NCBI GenBank assembly: GCA_964036195.1
Contig: OZ038455.1
Location: forward strand, 13,161,855-13,225,854
Source of the DNA: Sphaerolaimus hirsutus
Taxonomy: Eukaryota; Nematoda; Chromadorea; Monhysterida; Sphaerolaimidae
Reading direction: 5' to 3'
DNA: 64,000 nucleotides
Positions 13,201-25,200 of this stretch are shown one piece after another. A program made the translations under genes and the position numbers. Positions within the stretch are counted from its first letter, which is position 1; each line of letters begins with the position of its first letter. The notes beneath the pieces are model-generated. The model was given only the letters and a program-made list of their open reading frames with translations, did no database searches and was not told where the DNA came from.

Positions 13201-16200
13201 CTCTAGTTGTGGCTGATAACACTCAGTATTGGACACGATTAGGGTATTGATTCATATATTATCCTTAGAAAATTGTAGACCCGTAGCATGATCCACACTC
13301 GTGTAATTAATTTCACGACGACATTTCACGTCATCATTTCACGTCGAATCGACGCTGAGCTCTAATTCCCGCTTAATAGAAGAGCGCCGTTCTATTTTTT
13401 TCGTCAACTTTTTTACCTGCCGTTCTATCGGAGGTGCCGTTCTATTGGAGGCTGCTGTTCTATTTTTTTCACCAATTCACCAACGTTTTTCATATGAAGA
13501 CTGTTTTATTTTTAATGAAAACTGAGCAAATTCTAATACCGTATTACCTCTTATATAAGGTATACCTTATATTGTTTTCGTCAGATTTTTAGAGCCAAAA
13601 GTTATACCTTGTATTAGAGGGTACATTATATTAGAGGGTACCTTCAATTTATTTCGCCAGATTTTCGTCTGGTCAACGATTCAAAGTTTCTCTTTGAGTG
13701 AAAAGTGCGGCCGTAAACTGACACACTTTTCAGCGGCGGAAGTCGACGAAGAGTCATCGCAGTGCCCTTCGGCACCATTGTCATCATTTTCCGCCATGTT
13801 TAGCAACCGTTTTTATTATTTTGCGTGTTTTGGCACGCAGCCAGCTGTGCCTTATTAGATGTATGCCTTATATTAGAGGGTACCTTATATTTATTTCGTT
13901 GCGTTCAAAATAGTCAAAAGTTATACCTTATATTAGAGGGTACCTTATATTTATTTCGTTGCGTTCAAAATAGTCAAAAGTTATACCTTATATTAGAGGG
14001 TACCTTATTTTAGAGGGATGCCTTATATTGGAGGTAATACGGTATCTAAGGATCAATTTGTAACTTAGCATCTATATTTCAATGGCTTGAACGTACTCAC
14101 CATCAATTTCGTGTTCTGGCACCCTTCCAACGTAGTATCTACCTGCCATTCTATTGGAGGTGCCGTTCTATTGGAGGCTGCCATTCTATATATTTTGTGA
14201 GTGCAAAAAAGGGCCAAAACCTGCCGTTCTATCGGAGGTGCCATTCTATTGGAGGTATGCCGTTCTATTAGAAGAAATATGGTAATAGAAAACACACGTT
14301 ATGTGATGAAGCCAGCGAAGTTAGAGATATCTGCCACCGTTTCCGGCAACTCCAAGACCGTAATGAGCGACGGTCTCTGTCGTGGTCGGATTTTCCTTTG
14401 TAGCCAAAACGTCCACTTGCCGGCAGGCAGCCGAATATATTTATTTCGTTGTTGTGTGTTGAAAGCGTTGTTTCGTTGTTGCGTGTTGGGTTTCAAAGTT
14501 GTTTTACGTACTTCATTGGTGATCAGATACAGCATGTATTACAAAATACGCAAAGTCAGCAAGCTTCCTATTTGAAGTTTCTATTGCTAACTTATTTCCT
14601 GTGGGTCGTATCGAGAGAGTGTCTGAGTTGTGTAGTAAAAACTCTGAAAGTTGCAGAAATGCGGAAAATTGTATAGAAAACATGACTACAGTAATTTCCT
14701 AATTATAATGCACAAATACAGTACATTCACCTAAACAGTTGGCTTGCACAGAGTGCGCACACATTCTAATAATTACGGTACATAAATACAGAGTACAAAT
14801 TGGGCAAAAGGAAACCATTAATCTTGCGAGGCACCGAAATCGGCAAAGTTGAGCTAGTTACTAATCTGTTTCTATTTATCAAAGAGTGTTGATGCAAATT
14901 GGAAACTAATTTGATAGAGATGGAAACTGGAAATAGTGTCGTAAATGTTCCTAAGTAAATATAAGCAGAACAGGGTATTAACTTTAAACTTGGTAATCAC
15001 TTCCTGAAAACATGTAACTAACAAATGAGCAAATTAAGGTTTTAATTGAGGTAAATGGGTATCATAATTAGTTTCAGCTGAAATTCTACTTATAAAACAT
15101 GTCAAATACATAATGCGAACAGGGTTCAAATATAAAGACAAATGCAAATGCAGGACTCTAAATTAATAAAACTATACAACATGTGTTGAGCTAAATATAC
15201 AGGGTACCATTTCTCCAATCAGACGCTGGCCTAAATAAGTTATGTAAAGTAACCACGCATTACAAAACTTGTCTTTTCCATTTTACATGTAAACCATGCA
15301 AATATATATACTGTATTTCCGCGAAATACCCCCAGGGGTGATTGTTTCAGAGTGAGAATTTTGAGAGAAAAATGTGAGAAATGCAACAATAACCACCATT
15401 TATAAGTTTTTACAGCCTTATATAAGGATGTAGATAGTATAAACGATGTTATAATGTAACACAGTAAGTGTTTTGAACATCTGTTGTGCATTTCCCAGAC
15501 CACAAATTCATAGTGCCGATTTTGAGGGGGGGGGGGGTATTTTGAGGGGGGGGGGTATTTTGAGGAAATACAGTATTGAAATAACCAGAAAATTACGGCG
15601 AGTCGAATGAGCCTCATTTTGTGTTTATCAACCTAAATATAACATAATTGACTTTTTAACTTGAACATTCTATATAAACCTCCAAATAACTTATAAATTA
15701 CTTTGCAAACTAAATATTCTCTATGGATAAGTTATATAGTGCATGAAACAAATAAAATAGATAAAATAAACCTAATTATCAAATCTCTGTATTCTCTGCT
15801 TTTCATTCCACCACGGTCAGCACACGTTAAGATAATCATTAAGGCACTTTAGAACAGGGTTTGTATTTACCATGTAAATACATACCGCATTACCTCGAAT
15901 CCCCCCCCCCCTTGAATTAACTCCCCCTTGAATTAACCCCCTTGAATTAACCCCATCTCAAAATGGGCTGGGGAAATAATAAACCCCCCTCAAAATACCC
16001 ACCCCCCGGAATGATGTACATCATGTATGCAATGTACATGATGTATTTATTACTACCGTATTTCCTCGAAATACCCCCAGGGGGTTTATTTTTTCAGAGT
16101 GGAAATTTTGAGGGGGGTATTTCGAGGGGGGGCTTATTCGAGGGGGGGGGGGGTATTCGTCAGAAATTTTCATGAAATTCATAGTAAAGAGTACACTTTT

Positions 16201-19200
16201 ATATACACAAAACAGGTAATCAACGTGTCCAAGTAGGGTATATTTGGACATATCAACGTCTATCGTTACACAAACTAGTTGCAAACTGCAACCAATATTT
16301 ACATAATGTACACTGCATACATCATGTACATAATTACAGACGGGGGTATTTGGTTTCGTGGGGGGCGGGGTTTATTCAAGGGGGGGGGGGTAAATCGAGG
16401 AAATACGGTACTAATTTGCATTGCAGCTACACTTATATGCTCATTTGTGTACAGATGTACATCTATAGCCCCAATATAACCTTTTTCCCACGTTTTTTAC
16501 CATTCTTGTGTATGAAAAAGCGTATTTTTTACTATGAATTTCACGAAATTTCTGATGAAATAATAACCCCCCCTCAAATAAGACCCCGTAGAATTAACAC
16601 CCCTCAAAATTTGCTGGCGAAATAATCAACACCCATGGGGGTATTTCGAGGTGATACTTTACTTATATAAGTCTGCACTCTACAGTAACGATGGCAAAAA
16701 AAGATGCGAAAATTCGAAAACATTTTCGAATTTTCGAATTTTTATTTCACCCCTAGAAAAAACACTTAAAAATCGATTTAATTTTCAAAAAATTCGAAAA
16801 TTCGAAAATTCGAAAATACTTTTCGAATTTTTCAGGCAATTCAAGGCACTCTTAAGTTCAACGTACTAAATACAACGAAAATTGATACGCGGTGCTTATG
16901 AAAAAGCGAAACAAAACAGAAAAAGGTCCAAAAATGTTGAAATGTAAACTGCCCTGTAAAATGTGAAATGTCATGCAAAGTGTCAAAAGTTATGAAAATG
17001 CCCTGGAAAAGTGGCAAACATATTTGCCATTTTCCACAGCATTTCCATGACTTTAGACACTTTGCATAACATTTGACATTTCACAGAGCATTTTACAGGT
17101 GTCAGGGACTGCACATATTTATAAGTAAAAGAGATGTGATCAAAGATATACTCCAGCGTCCAGCGACATTACACTTTATAATGAAACCTACCATATCCCA
17201 TCTGAATGAAAGAACAAACATAAAATTTTGTCATCATATTAATCAAACTGCGTTGATAAATATGATGAAAATTTTTTTGTTTGTTCTTTTATTCAGATGG
17301 GTTATGGTAGATTTCATTGTAGGTGTAATGTCGCTGGAGTATAAGAGTGGTTTTGAGTATTGGTTTGAGAAGTACCCATATTTCGTGCAGTTAGCACTGT
17401 ATGCACTGAGTATGCTCAGTGTGCTATACTCGGGCGAAATTACACCCTACATTTTTCTGGTGGTAACACTCCATCATGACGTCATAACTGCAGTCCGCAG
17501 TGAACTTACGGCTGACTGAACTGGTTCAGAGTCAGGATGAAATGGAGTGCAGTGGTGAATCAGTTCACAAGTTTTCAGTTGGCTGTCTGCCAGCCAAAGA
17601 TATAAATCATATATATTTGTAGATTAGCACGTCTGCCGAGTATAGCCACTTCCAAAACAGTCCAAATTCTGTGTTTAAAGCTTCAGATTCAATATTTTTC
17701 CAAAAAAATTCGAAAAATGGCCAAAAAAATTCGAAAATTGCCAAAAAAGACTTGAAAATTCGAAAATTCGAAAATTAAATTCAAAATTCGAAAATTAATT
17801 TCAGGAAAAATTTGAAAATTCAAAAATTCATTTGGGAAAAACACTTAAAAATTTAAATACTTTTTTTTGGAGGGTTTGCCATCGTTACTCTACAGACGTT
17901 AATATTTACATGTGTAGTATTTGATTGAATTACTACAATATACACATGTCCGTTATCGTTGCATTTTCCTACCTCAGTGTACGTGAACAACGATGAATTA
18001 GTACTGGGAGTTCGCAAAATTTCTGGCGGAATACTACCCCCTCGTTTAACCCCCTCAAAATTCTCACCATGAACAAATAAACCCCCTGGGGGCACTTCGA
18101 GGAAATACGGTAATACATGAGTGAATGCTTTGTTTTGTTGAATGACAATTTTCTGTGCATTTGAGTTGAATATCGTATGCGAGTGTGATTTTATGCAGAA
18201 AATTTAGTTGCCTGTTTCATTTCTGTTGAATATCTCCGGGAGAAAGCGAATGAAGCTGCTGAAGACAGGACAGGAAGAAACATTTTAGAAATAGGCGGGG
18301 TACTGTACACACTGTATATTCTGGCGCCATTGGTACCTGGCGCCGTATTTTCCAAATGGCGCTTGACGCCCTTCTTCCGTGGAACCCTTCGAGCCTGGGA
18401 CTCTTTTTCCGAATGGCGCCATAGTGCTAACGATGGTAAAAAAATTCGAAAATTCAAAAACTACCCAAAAAAGGAAAACTACCCAAAAAATTTGAAAACT
18501 AAATTCGAAAATTCGAAAAGTCATTTTAGAAAAATTACTCAAAGTTTAAATACTTTTTCTGGGAGGTTTGCCATCGCCATTTGCGTTTGTCGCCTGTTAT
18601 ATGGCGCTTTCCATCACTAGTTACGTACACAACATCAACCACCATTCTCAGGTCTCGATCTGCAGCCCTCCGTACATTGTCCTGATGTAGTTCAAGGAGA
18701 TGTGCACAATTTACCATACGCTGATGAATCTGTGGACATTGTCTTGAATGTGGAAAGCAGTCACTGCTATAATGTAAGTGTCTCTCCTCATCTTGAGGAT
18801 TAAGCCGGAGTTACAGCACAACGATAAATTGAAGGTGAAGCGACAAATACATGTCGCTGCAAATTCGATTACACAAGAACGCTTAAAGATTTCCATCAAT
18901 AAATATACATGTTGAAAGCACTAACCGATATCTACATCGTGTCCAAAAATTATCCAAATTATCCAAAAAGCTCCAAAAATGTCGCTTCATCTTCAATTTA
19001 TCGTTGTGCTGTAACTCCGGCTTTAGAATTGGATTACCTTGGGAATGATCTTTGTGTGCAAAATCTTTAGGGAGATTTTCTGCGGAAAGTATCCAGATAT
19101 TTTCTGAGGAAATCTCTCCAATTTATCAAGCTATCATTCCTGATTTTCAGATTCTCTCTGAGATTCAATTGTGTTTTCCAAATAATATGAGAGATTTAAG

Positions 19201-22200
19201 TCTAGTTTTTCAGAGACACTTTCTGAGATTATACCGTATTTCTTCGAATTATCCCCCCTTGCATTAACCCCCCTCGAATTAACCCCCCCCCCTCAATATG
19301 GGCTGGGGAAATAATAACCCCCCCTCGAAATACCCCCCTCTGGAATGATGTACATCATGTATGCCATGTAAATGATGTATTTTTTACTACTAATTTGCAG
19401 AGTTGTTAAAATACCGGTATTTTTGGAAAGCGTAAGCGTAAGCGTAAATACACTTTCCAAATTTTCAGTATGGATACTGAAAGCGTAAGGTATTTTTAAA
19501 ATACCTGGGAAAGCGTAAATAAAAGCGTAAGCGTAAAATTTTTTTTAAGAGACGTTTTCTCAGTGAATTCTTTCCAAATCAAGCTCTCAGCGACATTTTT
19601 CTGATGTCAACTTAGTAGTCTGCCTCATATGTTGTTTGGCAATTCATCGGCAGCGACACTTACCGTATTTCTTCTAATAGAAGAGCACCGTTCAATTTTT
19701 TGGTCAACTTTATTTGCCTGCCGTTCTATGGGAGGTGCCGTTCTATTGGAGGCTGCCGTTCTATTAGAAGAAACACGGTAAGTCATCTTTGTATCTTCCA
19801 ACTTGGAGTTACTGCTGTCGACGGCGACAACATCGTCGTCGGAATCCATTTTCAGCCCAAATTTTTTTATCTGAAGCCACGATTTTGCTCGACGACACAG
19901 TATTAGCAAGACACAATTTGTAAATGTGCCACTATTTCCAGCACATTACTGCATGCACGCAGTAATTTTTTGGTATGCAGTTTTGTTCATTCTTTTTTGT
20001 GGTTTTATGCTTTTTCAAAAGTGTAAAACTGAACCATGTGAAAAGCTTTTTTACGCTTTTAGTACCTGGGTATTTTGGCCGGGAAAGCGTAAAAAAGCGT
20101 ACGGGTATTTTATGAAAGCGTAAGCGTAAGCGTAAGTATAAATACCCATTTACCCAGGTATTTCGGGTAAGCGTAAATACGCTTTCGCAACTCTGCTAAT
20201 TTGCATTGCACATACACTTATATGCTCATTTGTATACAGATCTATAGTCCCAATAAAACCTACCGTAAATCCTCGAATAAGTCCCCCCTCGAACAACTCC
20301 CCCCCTCGAATAACTCCCCCCTGTAAACTGACTGAGGAAAAAATAACTCCCCCCTCGAATAACTCCCCCCTCTTTTATGGGTGGGAACAAAGTCCACGTA
20401 TAAAAAACGTATGTACCTATGTATATGATCATTAAAAGCATTCATTATTTTGCAGTTTATGCACACTAGCATTGATTTTATTGCATGAATTACGGGATTT
20501 CTATTCTGGCTCACACGTTTATGCAGCCTACTTAACCCCATTCAGATGATATACTGATCAAGTATTTTACTCAATATTCCGACGAAGAAATAACTCCCCC
20601 CCCCCCTCGAATAACTCCCCCCCTCGAATAAGTCCCCCTCAAAAAATTCTGAGGAAAAAATAACTCCCCCGGGGACTTATTCGAGGATTTACGGTATTTT
20701 CTCACGTTTTTTACCGTTTTTGTGTACGAAAAAGCACTTCTTAACTTTGAATTTCACGAAAATTTCTGACGAAAAAATAAACCCCCCTCGAATAAGCCAC
20801 CCTCGAATAACCCCCCCCTAAAATTTTGCTGGCGAAATAATAAACCCCCATGGGGGTATTTCGAGGTAATACGGTATTTCCTCAAAATTAGCCATTTTGT
20901 GTGTGGTTTTGGAGCGATAGCTGATCACAAAGAAACCTTTTCAGGATCAAGCCAAAGTTTTCCAGGAAGTTCAACGTGTGCTCAAGCCAGGCGGTCACTT
21001 TGTTTGGTGCGATGCTCAACCAAACTCAGTTATGAAATGCTTCTGGGCTGCGATACATTCGGCTGAACAATTGCACGTTAGCATAATACTCTTTGTTCAT
21101 CGATTACCAACTTATCCTTGTGCGTCTCCCCAGAAAAGGTTTCATTAAGGTGGACTTACAGCATAACGATCAATAGGAGGTGATGCGACAAATTCAGTGC
21201 GGGTGAATTACAAACACTCAAGAACGTTTAGAGATATCCATCCCCAAATTGACATGTTGAAAGCGCTAACCGATATTAGCATTTGATAAATCACCATTTT
21301 TTTGGAAAATATATATAAATATATCACTCCGATTTCTTTGAAAATATAAATATATATAAATCTCTCTAGCTTTTCTGAAAATATATACCGTATTTCCTCG
21401 AATTACCCCCGGGGGGTTTATTTTTTCAGAGTGAAAATTTTGAGAGAAAAAGGTCAAAAATGCAACAATAACCACAATTTACAAGTTTTTACAGCTTTAT
21501 ATAAGGATGTAGATGGTACATATAAACGATGTTCTAACGTAACACAGTAAGTGTTTTGAACGTCTGTTATGCATTTCCCGGACCACAAATTCATAGTGCC
21601 CATTTTGAGGGGGGGGGGGTATTTCGAGGAAATACGGTATAAATCACTGAAAAAATCACTCAAAGCTAAAAAAATTACAAAAAATCACTCATGCTTTATT
21701 TCAACTTTTAGCAATATTGTTGCCTTTATTTACCACTTGCAAGCAAAAGAATGTGTTTAAACATCCCACAATTCATTTATTCTTTCTTAAGCGGGAATTA
21801 GAGCTCAGCGTCGATTCGACGTGAAATGATGACGTGAAATGTTTTCGTGAAATTAATTACACGAGTGTGGATCATGCTACGGGTCTACAATTTTCTAAGG
21901 ATAATATATGAATCAATACCTTAATCGTGTCCAATACTGAGTGTTATCAGCCACAACTAGAGCGAATTGAAAAATTCAATTTTTATCATTCCACGTCATC
22001 ATCATTTCACGTCACAGTGTCAGGGAACAACTTGACATTTCACGTCAGACTTTTGCTTGCAATAGTCTGACGTGAAATGTCAAGTTGTTCCCCGACGTAA
22101 AATGATGACGTGGAATGATAAAAATTGAATTTTTCAATTCGCTCTAGTTGTGGCTGATAACACTCAGTATTGGACACGATTAAGGTATTGATTCATATAT

Positions 22201-25200
22201 TATCCTTAGAAAATTGTAGACCCGTAGCATGATCCACACTCGTGTAATTAATTTCACGAAAACATTTCACGTCATCATTTCACGTCGAATCGACGCTGAG
22301 CTCTAATTCCGGCCTAACACCAGCCTTAAACTCATTAAATACAACATTTGACAGGTTAAAAACATTTATGAACCATTACAACATAAAAAATCGGCCTATG
22401 ACCCTGATGACAATTTCAAACACATTTCGCATTTCAGACATTTTCCACTCAACTTATAGCGCCTATTTGTGGCAATGGTAACGATGGCAAAAAAAGATTC
22501 GAAAATTCGAAAATATTTTCGAATTTTCGAATTTTTTCATAATTTTCGAATTTTTATTTCACCCCTGGAAAAAACACTTAAAAATCGATTTATTTTAAAA
22601 AAAAATCGAAAATTCGAAAATTCAAAAATTCGAAAATAGTTTTCGAATTTTTCAGGTGATTCAAGGCGACAAACCGCACTCTTAAGTTCAGTGTGACATT
22701 TGATCGACATTTGATATGCGGTGGGTCTGAAAACGCCTGATGTAATGAAAAAACCCATTGAAATGGCGTCCGTCCGCGGCTGCCGCGAAGCCCGAGTCAG
22801 ACACATCAGTTGAGGAACTGAATGCACAGAGCTGCCCGAACAATTAGAACCGCGGCGCTCTACTTCCGCGGAAACAGACGCCGGTCCATCAAAAAATTGT
22901 CCGACATATAAGTCCACATACCGTATCCCCCTCGTTTGACCCCCCCCCACCTCTCGAGACCACTATGAGACAATCACCCCCCCCCCCCTCGAAATACCCC
23001 CCAAATTGAGTGTAAAGGGAACGTACACGACAAAAACTGTAGTTTGTGTTCTGTGTAATGCAGAACACACGTTAAAACAATGTCGGTGTCACGTTAGAAC
23101 AGTGTTTATATTTACCATTACCTACTAATATTAGTCACAGAACCTTATATATGTCAGTTATCGTTGCATTTTACTACCTTAGCGTACATTACAAACAACG
23201 AATTTGTACTGGGATTTCAAAAAAAATTTCTAGCGAAATAACCCCCCTCGAAATACCCCTCAAGTATTTCTACCATTTGTCATGTTAAAGTGACCTGAAA
23301 TTGTCATATCATGCTTCACTTACAGTGAAATTACAATTAAAAGGGGCTTTAAACATGAAAACAGTCCAAATACTGTGTTTTAGGCTTAAAATTCAATATT
23401 TTTCTTAAAAAATTCGAAAATTGACAAAAAAGATTCGAAAATTCGAAAATTCGAAAATTAAATTCGAAATTCGAAAATTAATTTGGGAAAAAATTCGAAA
23501 ATTCGAAAATTCATTTTAGAAAAAACACTTAAAAATTTAAATACTTTTTTCTGGGGGGTTTGCCATCGTTAGGCAATGGATATTTGACTAAAGGGGCGCT
23601 CCACACTTGTTGCAGTGCAAGTACACTGAGCAAGTTTAGGGTGAAATTGCCTAGTTTTGGAAACATTATTCTTATCGGTATACTCTGCGGACAGCACTTA
23701 GTATGGAAACCTACCGTAATTTCATGAATACAATCTTGTGATAAATTTCATAATTAATTATTCCGCAGTAAATACAAAATATTATGATGAAAAACTGGAT
23801 AATTTTAGGTTCATTATTCAGGTGGGTTATGGTAGGTCTTCATACTAACTGTCATCTCCGCCGAGTATAAATTAAAAATCAGAACCAGTTAGAATTAGCC
23901 ACCGTTTTAATCAGCTGATTCGTCTGGTCTTGAAACTTCCATGACAATAATCTCTCCTGGCGATAATGTTTTCCCGCTGATCTGCCTCCTCGGCATTTTT
24001 TTACAATGAGGTAATCTTGAGCAAACAAATTTTTCAAATAACCTCATTTATTCACTCAGAAAAGCTATTTTCAATCAATAATGTGCAAAGATATTTTCTG
24101 GAGATAACCTCTTTCGCATATTACACTAGTTAGATGTAACGATGGCAAAAAAAGATTTGAAAATTCGAGAACGTTTTCGAATTTTCGAATTTTTTAAGAC
24201 TTTTCAAAATTTTTGTGCACCCCTAGAAAAAATACTTAAAAATAGATTTTTTTCCTAGAAAAATTAGAAAATTCGAAAACGTTTTCAAATTTTCGAATCA
24301 TTTTCCTATTTTTGGTCCAAAATGCATTGAAAAATGCAAAAACGCAATCCAAAACATCAATTTTACATGAAGTTTTTGTAGCGGTAGAACAATAAATGTG
24401 CAGACGTGTCTGCAGAAATAGCTCGGACGACTGTAAAACATGAAAGTGTATTTAGATTTCACCAGAAAAGTTCGAAAATGCAGTCAATTGATGGAAAAAA
24501 ATTCGAAAAGTCCTTAACAAGATTTGAAAATTCGAAAAGTCATCAAAAAGGTTTGAAAATTCGAAAACTGAATTCGAAAATTCGAAAACTATTTTGGGAA
24601 AAAATTCGAAATTCAAAAAGTCGTTTATAAAAAAACACTTAAAAATCAAAATACTTTTTCCAGAGGGTTGGCCATCGTTAGTTAGATGACACAATGTATC
24701 TAGTATGAGTGATTTTCTCAGTGATTTTTTCTTGAATTTGGAAAATATACATATATAAATATATCACTCAGAATTTGAAAAAATATAAATATATAAATCA
24801 CTGATATATTTATATTTATTGTGATTTTCCAAAATATAAATCACGGGAGATTTTTCGAATGCTAACCGATATCTACATCGTGTTCAAAAATTATTCAAAA
24901 AGCTCCGGTGGTTCTTGAGATATAAATCTAAATTAAAAATTTCCGTATTTGTCCGCAAATACCGTATTTGCTTAAATAATCCCCCTGGGGGATTATTATT
25001 TCGTCAGACTTTTTGTGGGGGGAACTATTCGAGGGGGGAATTATTCGAGGGGAGGAATTATTATTTTGTCAAAGTTTTCAAGCATGTTTCTATCAACACA
25101 TTTGATGAAATATGCTTTATTCACACAAAACGTGCCATTTTTGTTCAAATTGAGCACTATAAATTGAGCAAATCTCTTGAGGGGGGATTATTCGAGGGGG

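Larger units (their letters stand above)
13539..14042. mobile_element. CCGTA-type MITE (family C, ACCTTATATTAGAGGGT word)
   Basis: CCGTATTACCTCTTATATAA to TATATTGGAGGTAATACGG between TA dinucleotides. It contains an exact 60-bp tandem repeat and a short minus-strand open frame (13797-13681) that may be a transposase remnant. Confidence 0.85.
13078..14282. mobile_element. CCGTA-type MITE (family B, TCTTCTAATAGAAG) with two nested elements
   Basis: The left end is split by the element at 13089-13372, and the right end is TTCTATTAGAAGAAATATGG. The internal word is CCGTTCTATTGGAGG. MITE C (13539-14042) is nested inside. Confidence 0.75.
19234..20875. mobile_element. CCGTA-type MITE (family A3) with hAT and MITE E nested
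   Basis: CCGTATTTCTTCGAATTATC to TATTTCGAGGTAATACGG between TA dinucleotides. After removal of 19398-20195 and 20263-20694 it aligns with 15885-16659. Confidence 0.82.
21277..24864. mobile_element. hAT-like TAGCATT element, 3.6 kb with nested elements
   Basis: TAGCATTTG to CGAATGCTA with perfect duplication accgatat (21269-21276, 24865-24872). It sits inside the Harbinger-like arms and itself contains four further elements. Confidence 0.9.

Noticed and set aside
14299..14535. 78-aa minus-strand frame ending LELPETVADISNFAGF
   Set aside because: Composition looks protein-like, but it has no domain, starts in a low-complexity stretch and abuts a family B MITE. Not enough to call.
17073..17519. 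148-aa open frame with a hydrophobic C-terminal half
   Set aside because: It starts in a TGTAAAATG repeat and crosses a palindromic TACTC/GAGTA MITE nested in a hAT element; no homologous frame in sister copies.
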